Source: Labilibaculum antarcticum
GTDB taxonomy: Bacteria > Bacteroidota > Bacteroidia > Bacteroidales > Marinifilaceae
Direction of reading: 5' to 3'
NCBI RefSeq assembly: GCF_002356295.1
Contig: NZ_AP018042.1
Location: 2,698,361-2,762,360, forward strand
DNA length: 64,000 bases
Shown: in pieces, positions 45,111 through 54,787 of the stretch
Numbering within the stretch: the stretch's first letter is position 1
Layout of the letters: every line of letters starts with the position of its first letter
The notes under the pieces: generated by a model
What the model was told of the DNA's origin: nothing
The model's input: the letters and a program-made list of their open reading frames with translations, nothing else
The model's database searches: none
Made by a program: the position numbers and the translations under genes

Positions 45111-46601
45111 ATGGACAATATTTTTGAAGAAAAACATGGTAATCAGCTTTTAAAAAAGCCACAATATCTTTTCGGTATGCTTCTGCTCATGCTGATAATT
45201 GGTTATGTGGTTGCTAAAGGTGGTATGGTATCTGGAATTGGAATTCTGGCTATGCCAATTATTGTTAGCTATGTTTATCTCATTTTTGCCATTCCAAAAA
45301 CCGGAATAATTGGTATTTATATTTTAAATTTTGTTGCCATTGGAATTGTTCGATACGTGAAGGGTGTTCCACTTGGATTAACTATCGATGCGCAGTTTTT
45401 ATTGATTTATTTAGCCCTGTTCTTTAAGAGTTTTTTTTATAAAATACCATGGAGTAATGCAAAGAATGATCTTGTTCTTCTAGCCGCTATTTGGTATGGA
45501 TATGCACTCGTTCAAATGGTAAATCCTGAGGCAGCAAGTCGTGTTGCCTGGTTTTATGCTATGCGAAGTGTGTCCTTATACATGCTTTTTACAGTTCCAT
45601 TGATATTTATCCTTTTCAATAAGAAAAAGGATTTGGAATTGCTGTTTAAAATATGGGCTATTCTGTCAATCTTAGGAACAATTAAAGGCATATTTCAGAA
45701 GAATTTTGGTGTTGATCCATTCGAACAAGCTTGGCTCGATGCAGGGAATGCAAGCACTCATCTTCTATTCGGTAAACTCCGGGTATTTTCTTTTTATTCC
45801 GATGCCGGGCAATTTGGTGCCGCACAAGGTCATGCAGGAGTCGTATTTCTAATCCTAGCACTAAATCAGAAGCGTTCACGACAGCTTAAAATATTTTATA
45901 TCGTAGCGGGAGTATTGGGTTTGTACGGATTATTGATATCTGGAACCCGGGGAGCAATTGCTGTACCAGTAATGGGATTTGCACTTTACACCGTGTTAAG
46001 AAAGCAGATAAAAGTAGTTGCTTTAGGTGCTATCATGGGAATTAGTCTGTTGGTATTTTTTAAATACACCACAATCGCGCAAGGGAATCCTACGGTTCGA
46101 AGAATGAGAACCGCATTCGATCCGAATAATCCTTCGCTGTTGGTTCGACTTGAGAATCAAAGGAAATTGAAATCATATTTGGCATCTCGGCCTTTGGGCG
46201 GAGGGATAGGTTCTGCCGGTAATTGGGGATTACGTTTTACACCTAATACATTTTTGGCCAGAACACCAACCGATAGTTGGTATGTAATGATATGGGCAGA
46301 ACAAGGTATAGTTGGATTAATGCTACACTTATTCATATTGTTTTACATCCTGTCAAAATCTGTATATATAATAATGTTTAAGCTCAAAGATGAGGAGATA
46401 AAAGCAATGATGAGTGCTCTGGTGAGTGGGCTTTTCGGCATTATGGCCGCATCTTATGGCAATGGAGTGTTGGGACAAATGCCAACAGGTTTATTAATAT
46501 ATTCCAGTATGGCCTACTTGTTCTTAGGCAAGAAGTTGGAAGAGGAAAATATAGCTCTAAACTCGAAAGAGCAACTTGAGTTATCTCAAAGCAATAAATA
46601 G
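45111..46601 (+). CDS. Wzy-like O-antigen polymerase/ligase family protein
   Basis: This 496-residue integral membrane protein has about 11-12 helices and a large hydrophilic loop in the second half. The ISGTRGAIAVPVMGF segment, with its conserved Arg, and the long loop with RLENQRKLKSYLASRPLGGG identify the Wzy/WaaL polymerase-ligase family. In a Wzx/Wzy-dependent locus it would join repeat units in the periplasm. Confidence 0.88.
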   Translation: MDNIFEEKHGNQLLKKPQYLFGMLLLMLIIGYVVAKGGMVSGIGILAMPIIVSYVYLIFAIPKTGIIGIYILNFVAIGIVRYVKGVPLGLTIDAQFLLIYLALFFKSFFYKIPWSNAKNDLVLLAAIWYGYALVQMVNPEAASRVAWFYAMRSVSLYMLFTVPLIFILFNKKKDLELLFKIWAILSILGTIKGIFQKNFGVDPFEQAWLDAGNASTHLLFGKLRVFSFYSDAGQFGAAQGHAGVVFLILALNQKRSRQLKIFYIVAGVLGLYGLLISGTRGAIAVPVMGFALYTVLRKQIKVVALGAIMGISLLVFFKYTTIAQGNPTVRRMRTAFDPNNPSLLVRLENQRKLKSYLASRPLGGGIGSAGNWGLRFTPNTFLARTPTDSWYVMIWAEQGIVGLMLHLFILFYILSKSVYIIMFKLKDEEIKAMMSALVSGLFGIMAASYGNGVLGQMPTGLLIYSSMAYLFLGKKLEEENIALNSKEQLELSQSNK

Positions 46602-46693
46602 GACTATTTTAAAAATATAAGTTATTGATTTAATCAATGATTCAGAATAGCAGATTTGTTTATAAACTGGCGACTAATTAAAATTTTAAAATT

Positions 46694-47629
46694 ATGGAAT
46701 ACAGGAATATATCAGATTTAAATCAAATTATACTAAAAAGGCTTGATGTACTTCCACGCGATTTTGACCTAATTGTTGGAATCCCAAGAAGTGGTATGTT
46801 GCCTGCAAATTTATTAGCGCTCTACCTTAATAAACCTTATACAGATATCGATTCTTTTTTAAACGGTCATGTATATAAATCGGGTGAAAGAGGTCAATTT
46901 TTCGATATCAAAGAATTTAAAAAGGTTCTTGTTGTGGATGATAGTATTGCTTCCGGATCAGCAATGAAGAAAAGCCAAAAGAAATTGGAAGAGGTTGCTG
47001 GCAATTTCGATTTAAAATATTGTGCCATTTATGTGGTTCCTGGTAAAGAGAAATTAGTTGATTATTACTTCGAATCGGTTCCATTACCTCGTTATTTTCA
47101 GTGGAATATTTTCAATCATACAACACTTGAAAAGGCATGTTTCGATATTGACGGCGTGTTATGTATTGATCCAACAGAGGAACAGAATGATGATGGCGAA
47201 AAATACACCGATTTTGTTTTAAATGCTCCACCACTATATATTCCTGGCGCTAAAATTGGAACCATTGTAACATCTCGTCTTGAGAAGTATAGAAAAGAAA
47301 CTGAGATTTGGTTGGATAAACACAATGTGAAGTACAACAAGCTTGTAATGCTCGACCTTCCAAATAAGGAGGCACGACAAAAAGCAAATAGTCATGGACA
47401 ACACAAGGCTAAAACATATGCGTCTGAACCTTATGTTTTAATGATTGAAAGCGATTTGGTTCAATCAATAGAAATTAATCGTTTGACCAAAAAACCAGTT
47501 TTGTGTACAGCAAATTTTGAAATGATTTTTGATTCACAATCACTTAAGTATAACATTAAAAGTGGGAAGCATTTTCCTTTTTTAAGAAAAATAGCATTGA
47601 AAATTCGTGACAAAATGAGAGGTAACTAG
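46694..47629 (+). CDS. Phosphoribosyltransferase-HAD fusion protein
   Basis: Two enzymes appear to be joined in 311 residues. The N-terminal half is a type I phosphoribosyltransferase fold: GIPRSGMLPAN and the PRPP loop VLVVDDSIASGSAM at about 77-90. The second half starts near residue 147 with a HAD-like nucleophile motif CFDIDGVLC (Asp151, Asp153), then a TSR second motif and an IESD acidic motif. HAD proteins are phosphatases or phosphomutases. The combination suggests a role in making or recycling a phospho-ribosyl or phospho-sugar building block; the true substrate is unknown. It is flanked by the polymerase and the glycosyltransferases. Confidence 0.82.
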   Translation: MEYRNISDLNQIILKRLDVLPRDFDLIVGIPRSGMLPANLLALYLNKPYTDIDSFLNGHVYKSGERGQFFDIKEFKKVLVVDDSIASGSAMKKSQKKLEEVAGNFDLKYCAIYVVPGKEKLVDYYFESVPLPRYFQWNIFNHTTLEKACFDIDGVLCIDPTEEQNDDGEKYTDFVLNAPPLYIPGAKIGTIVTSRLEKYRKETEIWLDKHNVKYNKLVMLDLPNKEARQKANSHGQHKAKTYASEPYVLMIESDLVQSIEINRLTKKPVLCTANFEMIFDSQSLKYNIKSGKHFPFLRKIALKIRDKMRGN

Positions 47630-47679
47630 TTTGTTGTTTACAAGCATTTAGGATTAATTCGAACACTAAAATTGTTAGT

Positions 47680-48879
47680 ATGGGTAACAAAAAAAATATA
47701 GTTTGTGTTTCAAATACAACTTGGGAAGGATTTTATACAAAATCTACAGTTCAGCTTGTTTCACTTCTTGCCAAGTCAAATAACTTACTCTTTGTAGAGT
47801 ATCCATTTACTATAAAGGATTTGATTTTCACTCTACTAGGAAAAGGGAGAACGCCGGTTGCCCGAATGCTTGGATTAAAAAGCAGACTGGTGAAAAAGAA
47901 TTCTACGTTTAATACTGAGGTAAATCATTTGGTTTTACCGCCATTATTACCTTTTGCTTTTTTTAAGAATGAGAGTTTGTATCATTTTTTCTTGAACCTA
48001 AACAGTTTCTTTTACGCCAGATCTATAAAAAGGGCTTTGCGTAAATTGAAAATGACTGAACCTATTGCAGTAAATGCTTACAATGCGATTTATGGAAACA
48101 GTTTAGTGGGTAAATTAGGAGAGGAACTGAATATCTATTATTGTTACGATGGACCCGATGTCAGGCGATATGGAGATCGAGCTACTCTTGCCGATCATTC
48201 TTATGCCCAAAAGGTTGATGGAGTTATTACAACTTCAGATTTTTTAGCTGCATCCATGAAGCATCTAAATGAAAAAATAATGGTGGTAAAGAATGGTGTG
48301 GATTTTAATGTTTTCAATAAATCGGCGAAAACAGAATTGACCAATTCAGCTAAAAAGAAAGTTGGCTATATCGGAAGCCTGGATCATAGATTTGATTTGG
48401 AAACAGTAGAGTACACAATACAAAAATTATCGGATTTTGATTTTGAATTTGTAGGTGATTTAATGAACGAAAAAATTCGTGATGTTTTATGTCACTACCC
48501 AAATGTGAGTTTTCTGCCTCCTGTTAAACCACATGAAGTACCAGATCTTTTGAAAAAATGCGATGTTGGATTAATTCCGTATTTGTGCACTGAATACACT
48601 AAAAACATCTATCCTTTAAAAATTAATGAATACTTATCTGTCGGTGTACCAGTGGTTCTAACTTCATTTGCCAATTTACCTGAGTTTAATGAGATTGTAA
48701 ATTTTACAACTAATAAAGAAGCATTTTGTGAGGCCATTCAATCGGTTATTGAATCGGATAATGTCGAGAAAATTAACAAACGAATTGAATTTGCTAAAGA
48801 AAACTCTTGGGAGAGCAGGGCAATTGATTTTGAACAAATTATTGATGAACTCGTAATGGATAGTAAGGGGTCGAATTAG
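47680..48879 (+). CDS. Glycosyltransferase (GT4-like, GT-B fold)
   Basis: This 399-residue protein has the two-lobed GT-B pattern. The C-terminal half carries VKNGVDFNVF, GYIGSLDHRFD, and the nucleotide-sugar-binding region VGLIPYLCTEYTKNIYPLKI with the following EYLSVGVPVV. The Glu of NEYLSVGVP is the family binding residue. No membrane helix is evident, so it probably works at the inner face of the membrane. Donor sugar is unknown. Confidence 0.85.
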   Translation: MGNKKNIVCVSNTTWEGFYTKSTVQLVSLLAKSNNLLFVEYPFTIKDLIFTLLGKGRTPVARMLGLKSRLVKKNSTFNTEVNHLVLPPLLPFAFFKNESLYHFFLNLNSFFYARSIKRALRKLKMTEPIAVNAYNAIYGNSLVGKLGEELNIYYCYDGPDVRRYGDRATLADHSYAQKVDGVITTSDFLAASMKHLNEKIMVVKNGVDFNVFNKSAKTELTNSAKKKVGYIGSLDHRFDLETVEYTIQKLSDFDFEFVGDLMNEKIRDVLCHYPNVSFLPPVKPHEVPDLLKKCDVGLIPYLCTEYTKNIYPLKINEYLSVGVPVVLTSFANLPEFNEIVNFTTNKEAFCEAIQSVIESDNVEKINKRIEFAKENSWESRAIDFEQIIDELVMDSKGSN

Positions 48880-48902
48880 TTTCTACACAATAACTAAAGA
48901 AC

Positions 48903-50108
48903 ATGGAAATACTTGATATTCTTATATATATAATTGAGATAGTGCTTTATATTTACTTTGGAATAGCTGCGCTGTATATTTTTATTTTTGCATTTGCAGG
49001 GGTGTTCCCATACAAGCAGAAATTAGCTCTAAAAACGACAAACCGAAAATTTGCAGTACTCATTCCTGGTTACAAAGAAGATTCGGTGATTATTGATGTG
49101 GCTAAAGATGCATTGCAGCAGAATTATTCTAACGATCACTATGATGTTGTTGTGATTGCTGATTCCTTTCAGGCTGAAACGCTTAAAAGTTTAAAGGAGT
49201 TGCCAATAAAAGTTGTGGAGGTATCTTTTGATGTGAGCACAAAGTCGAAAGCTTTGAATAAAGCAATGCAAGTAATTGGCGACGAGTATGATGTTGCTTT
49301 AGTATTGGATGCCGATAATTTGATGGCGGAAGATTTTATATCGAAAGTAAATAATGCTTTTGATAATGGTTTTACCGTAGTGCAAGGTCACCGAGCAGCA
49401 AAAAATGTAAATACATCATTCGCAATACTAGATGCAATTAGTGAAGAGGTGAACAATCATATTTTTCGGAAAGGGCATCGCGTATTGGGCTTTTCATCGG
49501 CACTGATAGGCTCCGGAATGGCGTTTGACTATCAATTTTTTAAAGAAACCATGAGTCAGGTTAATGCCATTGGTGGTTTCGATAAAGAGTTGGAATTGAG
49601 ATTATTGAAAGATCGAAAAAAAATAGAATATTTACATGATGCTTTGGTTTTAGATGAAAAAGTTCAAAAATCAGAAGTGTTTGCTAATCAGCGAAAGCGT
49701 TGGCTATCTGCTCAATTCATTTATTTTGCACGATATTTTTTTCCAGGTTTATACCATTTATTATTTAAAGGGAATTTTGACTTTTTTGATAAAGTGTATC
49801 AGATGGTCTCTCCTCCAAGGATATTATTATTAGGCTTGGTTGGTATTATTACTGGATTCTATACTTGTATCTGGTTTTTGCTTCCTGATAGTGGTTTTGT
49901 TCAATTTACAATACTTGATTGGTTGCCTGTTTTTGCAATGGTTGTTTTGGCATTTATAGTAAGCATACCTCGTAAATTTTACAACAGGAAAACCTTAGTG
50001 GCCGTTTTAACTTTGCCCAAAGCATTCTTTTTAATGTTTGTCTCACTTTTTAAGTTAAAAGGCGCAAATAAGAAATTTATCCATACAAAACATGGTGTGA
50101 ACAACTAA
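48903..50108 (+). CDS. Membrane glycosyltransferase family 2
   Basis: This 401-residue GT2 enzyme has an N-terminal membrane helix and three to four C-terminal helices. The catalytic core has LIPGYKEDSVI, the DxD metal motif in LVLDADNLM, and QRKRW, matching the QxxRW acceptor motif of cellulose-synthase-like enzymes. It could add a sugar to the growing lipid-linked unit. The next gene starts 11 nt downstream. Confidence 0.88.
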   Translation: MEILDILIYIIEIVLYIYFGIAALYIFIFAFAGVFPYKQKLALKTTNRKFAVLIPGYKEDSVIIDVAKDALQQNYSNDHYDVVVIADSFQAETLKSLKELPIKVVEVSFDVSTKSKALNKAMQVIGDEYDVALVLDADNLMAEDFISKVNNAFDNGFTVVQGHRAAKNVNTSFAILDAISEEVNNHIFRKGHRVLGFSSALIGSGMAFDYQFFKETMSQVNAIGGFDKELELRLLKDRKKIEYLHDALVLDEKVQKSEVFANQRKRWLSAQFIYFARYFFPGLYHLLFKGNFDFFDKVYQMVSPPRILLLGLVGIITGFYTCIWFLLPDSGFVQFTILDWLPVFAMVVLAFIVSIPRKFYNRKTLVAVLTLPKAFFLMFVSLFKLKGANKKFIHTKHGVNN

Positions 50109-50119
50109 AACTTGATTTT

Positions 50120-51277
50120 ATGAAAATTGGTATTGAAGGTCAGAGGCTTTATCGAAAGAAAAAACATGGTATGGATATGGTTGCTCTCGAATTGATTAAG
50201 AATTTGCAATTGATTGATAAAGAGAATGAATATGTCATTTTTGTTAAGCCAGATGAAGATAATACTTGTATTCCTAAAGCAGATAATTTTAAAATTATAG
50301 AATTAGGAGGAGGACCTTATCCTATATGGGAGCAATTTGCATTACCAAAAGCAGCTAAAGCGGAAGGTTGCGATATTCTACATTGTACCAGCAATACAGG
50401 TCCATTGAGATCAGAGGTTCCTTTGGTTACAATTTTGCATGATATCATTTATTTAGAGAGTGTTAGTATTTTTAAGAAAGGCGGTACCTGGTATCAAAAA
50501 ATAGGAAATATGTATCGCAGGTGGGTTGTGCCACCAGTTGCAAGAAAAAGCAAAAGAGTTTCTACAGTCTCGAATTTTGAGAAAGATAGAATAAAGAATT
50601 TCATGGGCTTAGGGGATAATTTGGTGGCTATACACAATGGCGTTGGCGAGCATTTTACTCCAGTAAACAAGAAGGAAATATTGGATGAAGCTAAGCTACG
50701 TTACAAACTGCCAGATAACTTTATGTTTTTCTTGGGAAATACAGATCCTAAAAAGAATACACCTAACGTTCTAAAGGCATTTGCTGAGTTTAATGCTACA
50801 AGCCCAATTAAGTATAAATTGGTAATGCTGGATTATGAGGAAAATGCGCTTCGAAAAATTCTATCAGATATAGGATATCCAGAACTTAGAAATGATATCC
50901 ACCTAACGGGATACGTAGTAAACACAGATTTACCTGCAATTATTAGCCAATGTAAAGTGTTTTTATATCCTTCATTACGAGAGAGTTTTGGAATTCCAAT
51001 ATTGGAAGGAATGGCTTGTGGTGTTCCGGTTATTACTTCAAATACGTCATCGATGCCTGAAATAGCTGGAGATGCAGCATTAATTGTTGATCCATATAAG
51101 AGTGAGGAAATTAAGCTTGCCATTAGCAAAATATTGAACGATGATGCCTATAGAACTGAACTTTGTAAAAAGGGAATTGAACGAGCTAAATTGTTTTCCT
51201 GGAAGAATATGGCTGTTGAATATTTGAAACTCTACAAGGAAGTATATGCAGAAATAAATGAACCCGTAAAAAGCTAA
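50120..51277 (+). CDS. Glycosyltransferase family 4
   Basis: This 385-residue GT-B enzyme has typical GT4 features: HCTSNTGPL, HDIIYLES, IHNGVGEHF, FLGNTDPKKN, and the donor-binding EX7E region PSLRESFGIPILEGMACGVP. The overall pattern is close to mannosyl/rhamnosyl-transferases of O-antigen loci, but donor and linkage cannot be assigned. Confidence 0.92.
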   Translation: MKIGIEGQRLYRKKKHGMDMVALELIKNLQLIDKENEYVIFVKPDEDNTCIPKADNFKIIELGGGPYPIWEQFALPKAAKAEGCDILHCTSNTGPLRSEVPLVTILHDIIYLESVSIFKKGGTWYQKIGNMYRRWVVPPVARKSKRVSTVSNFEKDRIKNFMGLGDNLVAIHNGVGEHFTPVNKKEILDEAKLRYKLPDNFMFFLGNTDPKKNTPNVLKAFAEFNATSPIKYKLVMLDYEENALRKILSDIGYPELRNDIHLTGYVVNTDLPAIISQCKVFLYPSLRESFGIPILEGMACGVPVITSNTSSMPEIAGDAALIVDPYKSEEIKLAISKILNDDAYRTELCKKGIERAKLFSWKNMAVEYLKLYKEVYAEINEPVKS

Positions 51278-51303
51278 AAAGAAAGCTTTACTCCATTTTT
51301 TTA

Positions 51304-52518
51304 ATGATTGAACTTAAAACTACTATACTTATGGCATACATAGAAATTATATTTTGGGTAGCCCTTTTTATTATTTTTTACTCGTATTTAGGCTACGGAA
51401 TTTTACTTTATTTTATCATTAAGCTGAGAAGAATATTTGGTTTGGCTAAGAAATTTGAAGGCAATGATGATTATCAACCAGAGGTAACTCTTTTTGTTGC
51501 TGCTTTCAATGAAAAAGATTACGTAGATGAAAAAGTAAAGAACTCAAAAAGTCTGAAGTATCCACAAGATAAAGTAAAACAGGTTTGGGTAACCGATGGT
51601 TCGGATGATGGAACTCCGGAGATATTAAGAAAATATGATGGAGTGGAAGTTTATCACGAAGATGCACGAGGAGGTAAAATTGGTGCAATGAATCGTGGAA
51701 TGCAATTTGTAAAATCACCAATTGTAATTTTTTCGGATGGAAATACTACTTTGGGTGAAGATTCTATTCAAGAGATCGTTAATCTTTTTAAAGACCCAAA
51801 AGTAGGTTGTGTTTCAGGAGAGAAGCGAATTTATCAGAAAGATTCCGATGCTGCAGCTGGTGCCGGAGAAGGTTTGTATTGGAAATATGAATCAACATTA
51901 AAAAAATGGGATGCGGAATGGTATTCTGTTGTTGGTGCAGCTGGTGAATTGTTTGCTATTAGAACTGAGCTGTGGGAAGAGGTAGAGAAAGATACTTTGC
52001 TTGATGATTTTATTATCTCATTACGAGTTGCAATGTCAGGATACACGATTCAGTATAATCCCAATGCTTATGCAATTGAAACAGCATCAGCCAATGTTAA
52101 GGAAGAATTAAAACGTAAAATTCGTATATCTGCAGGAGGAATTCAGTCTGTAGTGAGATTGAGTCCACTTTTGAATTTGTTTAAATATGGACGACTTTCA
52201 TTTCAATACATTTCGCATAGAGTACTGCGATGGACCTTAACTCCTTTATTATTGTTGGTGATTATTCCACTCAATTTTATGTTGGCCTATAATTCAGGAA
52301 TGAATCCAATGAACATTTATACACTTCTGTTTTATGCACAGATTGTCTTTTACGCAGCCGCTTTAATTGGTTGGTTTCTTGAGAATAGAAGAATTAAGGT
52401 CAAAGCACTCTTTGTACCTTACTACTTTTTCATCATGAACCTTTCGGTATTCTTGGGCTTTCGCCGATATATAAAAGGAAATCAATCCGTGAAGTGGGAA
52501 AGAGCTAAACGTGGTTAA
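51304..52518 (+). CDS. Membrane glycosyltransferase family 2
   Basis: This 404-residue GT2 protein has one N-terminal membrane helix (within the first 40 residues) and several at the C-terminus. Its catalytic core has VAAFNEKDYVDEKVKNS, WVTDGSDDGT, the metal motif region IVIFSDGNTTL, and LDDFIISLRV. It is the last gene of the polysaccharide locus. The start could be the ATG at 51304 or the in-frame ATG ten codons later (51334). Confidence 0.88.
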   Translation: MIELKTTILMAYIEIIFWVALFIIFYSYLGYGILLYFIIKLRRIFGLAKKFEGNDDYQPEVTLFVAAFNEKDYVDEKVKNSKSLKYPQDKVKQVWVTDGSDDGTPEILRKYDGVEVYHEDARGGKIGAMNRGMQFVKSPIVIFSDGNTTLGEDSIQEIVNLFKDPKVGCVSGEKRIYQKDSDAAAGAGEGLYWKYESTLKKWDAEWYSVVGAAGELFAIRTELWEEVEKDTLLDDFIISLRVAMSGYTIQYNPNAYAIETASANVKEELKRKIRISAGGIQSVVRLSPLLNLFKYGRLSFQYISHRVLRWTLTPLLLLVIIPLNFMLAYNSGMNPMNIYTLLFYAQIVFYAAALIGWFLENRRIKVKALFVPYYFFIMNLSVFLGFRRYIKGNQSVKWERAKRG

Positions 52519-52593
52519 ACAGAAAATTCAGGCACTCTTTTTCATTCATAAAGATCTACAAAACTGATTAAAAAAGGAATGCCTTCCATCTTA

Positions 52594-52640
52594 TTTTCGA
52601 CTTGATCCTTTACTCATCAATTTACGGATCAAGTCGAAAA
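52594..52640. repeat. Perfect 15-bp inverted repeat after the polysaccharide operon
   Basis: Arms 52594-52608 (TTTTCGACTTGATCC) and 52626-52640 are exact reverse complements, with a 17-nt spacer. No T-run follows, so it is not a standard intrinsic terminator. It may end the long operon by a stable hairpin, or it may be a protein-binding site. Confidence 0.7.
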
Positions 52641-52696
52641 GTTATGGAAAAAGGTGTTAGATTTTCATCTTTGCATGAAAACAATTCCTCACAACA

Positions 52697-52792
52697 ATGA
52701 CAGATAAGGAAAGCTACGAACAATTGGTTCGCTTGCGCTTTCCGAAAGGATTATTAGATTATTATGGTAGCTTCAGGAACGCGACTCGCTAA
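52697..52792 (+). pseudogene. Short remnant resembling an ISAon1-type transposase N-region
   Basis: A 31-codon frame encodes the segment EQLVRLRFPKGLLDYYGSF, which resembles the opening of the small ISAon1-family transposase N-region proteins common in Bacteroidota. It stops soon after, and no downstream transposase or inverted ends are visible. The similarity is from memory and short, so confidence is low. Confidence 0.35.
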
Positions 52793-52805
52793 AGACTTTA
52801 GACTT

Positions 52806-54068
52806 TTATAAGTTATCAATGCTTGGAGCTTTCCATTTTACGCTTTCCACTTTTCTGCCTGAGGCAATATTAATGGCCATTGAGTTTCTGTATTTGTCGT
52901 AAATCATTGCGAAAGTCATAATTAAACTGGTTCCAATAATAACACAAAGTAATATTCCCGGTTCAAAATCTGCAATTTGGGCTTCGGCCGGTATGCTGTA
53001 AAATAAAAGAACTGTAATTAAACCACGAGGGGCAATGAACAATTGCGGTATAATATCTTTTCCGGAAAAAATGCGAAGTATAATGTATCGGATCGCATAA
53101 ATTGAAATCAAAATCAGGAAACTTATTATAGTAACATTTAGGCTTAGCAAAGAGGAAACCGCTATGGAAAGACCAAAAATCACAAAGAAAAAGGTTCGGA
53201 CAACAAAGGCTGTTTCTGCTGTAATTGTATGTAGCTCATGATAGATATGATGTGCTTTATCGAAATCAATTAATTTTGAGAGTTTGCCTTTGAAAAAGAG
53301 TTTCATATTCGCGATTACCAATCCGAATATCAGGATGATAATAAGCGAAGAAAGGTGCATCTTTTTTCCCAGAGCATAGAGTAGTAAGAGTACTGCTATC
53401 AGTAAAAAGAGTTTTACCTGACTTTTAATGCGTTGAAAAATTAAAATGATCGCATAACTTGCTACCAGAGAAATAATAATGGTGAGCAGAATGTTCCCTG
53501 CAAAACCTGTTACTCCGCTATCTTCTGCAGGATTTAATTTTCCGGTTAAAAAATAGAACATCATAATTCCCATGATATCCGAAAAAGTACTTTCGTAGAT
53601 GTGAAATTCTTTTTTACTCGCACTTAAACCTGATACACTGGGTATGATAATGGCACTGGATAGTATCGACAAAGGAGTTGCGTAAAGCCAGGCCGATTGC
53701 ATGGTCATTCCGGGAATGAAATTGTAAAGGATCAATACAACTGCCCATGTTGATAAAATAAGGCCGGTTAAGGCTACGGTAAACGATTTTAGGATGGGAA
53801 CTAGTTTCTCTCTTTTCAGTTCCAGTTCAAGGGCTGCTTCCAGCACTATCATAATTAATCCAACAATTCCCAGAACTTCCAGAATGGGAAAGAAATTTAA
53901 TGTTTCTGCATTGAAATGTTTTAGTATGTATTGCAAACCAACGCCCAGCACAATCAGCATCAATACAGCAGGAATGTTTGTCTTTCTGGATAATCCATTA
54001 AATAAAAACGATAAAATTATGATTATGGATACTTCAATAATCAAATTATAGGATGAAATGATTTCCAT
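52806..54068 (-). CDS. CPA-type cation/proton antiporter
   Basis: This 420-residue inner-membrane protein has about 12 hydrophobic helices and resembles Na+(K+)/H+ antiporters of the CPA1/CPA2 group. Family segments include LMLIVLGVGLQYIL near the start, LEAALELELKREKL, TPLSILSSAIIIPSV and FIAPRGLITVLLF. The APRG segment matches the second-half motif of CPA1 exchangers. No TrkA_N or RCK nucleotide-binding domain is present. It begins 5 nt after the MscS-like stop, as third gene of a tight operon. Confidence 0.9.
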   Translation of the reverse strand: MEIISSYNLIIEVSIIIILSFLFNGLSRKTNIPAVLMLIVLGVGLQYILKHFNAETLNFFPILEVLGIVGLIMIVLEAALELELKREKLVPILKSFTVALTGLILSTWAVVLILYNFIPGMTMQSAWLYATPLSILSSAIIIPSVSGLSASKKEFHIYESTFSDIMGIMMFYFLTGKLNPAEDSGVTGFAGNILLTIIISLVASYAIILIFQRIKSQVKLFLLIAVLLLLYALGKKMHLSSLIIILIFGLVIANMKLFFKGKLSKLIDFDKAHHIYHELHTITAETAFVVRTFFFVIFGLSIAVSSLLSLNVTIISFLILISIYAIRYIILRIFSGKDIIPQLFIAPRGLITVLLFYSIPAEAQIADFEPGILLCVIIGTSLIMTFAMIYDKYRNSMAINIASGRKVESVKWKAPSIDNL

Positions 54069-54073
54069 GATGC

Positions 54074-54787
54074 TTACTTAAAAATGTTGGTTAGACTTGT
54101 TTCAATCTGTATTTCATGTAAAAAGGCAGTTAAATCTTCGGTGGTGGCACCATTTTCCAGAGTATACTGAAATTTATATACCTCAGGAATTTCACTGCTC
54201 TTGATGCTGGGTCTTTGTCCTAAATCTAAAATTGGATTATCAAAAATTAGATTTAATATCTGTTCTTTAGTTAGTTGTGTGTTCAGGTATAGTGTTTGCC
54301 TTAATTTGGTATTCACATTTGAGTTGATCGCAAATCCTAAATTTTCAATCTCGGTGTAATTAATAAACCGTTCTCCATATTCGGCGTTGATGATTAAACC
54401 GAAGGATTGAAGACTCTTAACTTCTCCCTTAAAATCACCTATTGTGATAAATGCGTCGGTGCTTACCAAGGGATTTGCCCTGAAAAAAATCCCGCTCACG
54501 TAGTTTTTGATATAGTAGAAACCAAAAAGACTTATAAAAACCAATAGAATACTGTGTGTAACGTAATTGATAGATATAAAATCAAGCAATAAAAGCGATA
54601 TTGCAGCGGGTTTGTAAAATAAAAGTTCTTTTCTTAAAAAGCTTATTATTTTTTTATTGGTTACGGTCTTTTTAGCAAATCTCTCGCCAATGTAGGTGAT
54701 AAGCTTTAGCATCCAATAGATGGCTATCAGCAGTATAAGCAGGCCTAATAAACCGCTCCATGTGTATAGTGTCTCGATATTTTCCAT
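54074..54787 (-). CDS. Small MscS-like mechanosensitive channel domain protein
   Basis: This 237-residue protein has three hydrophobic helices (about 10-31, 58-77 and 79-98), followed by a beta-rich MscS-type domain. The segment NPLVSTDAFITIGDFKGEVK matches the MscS middle domain beta strands and the following linker. It is shorter than E. coli MscS (286 residues), with a reduced C-terminal part. Its ATG lies directly after the ATPase stop codon, indicating translational coupling between the two. Confidence 0.82.
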   Translation of the reverse strand: MENIETLYTWSGLLGLLILLIAIYWMLKLITYIGERFAKKTVTNKKIISFLRKELLFYKPAAISLLLLDFISINYVTHSILLVFISLFGFYYIKNYVSGIFFRANPLVSTDAFITIGDFKGEVKSLQSFGLIINAEYGERFINYTEIENLGFAINSNVNTKLRQTLYLNTQLTKEQILNLIFDNPILDLGQRPSIKSSEIPEVYKFQYTLENGATTEDLTAFLHEIQIETSLTNIFK

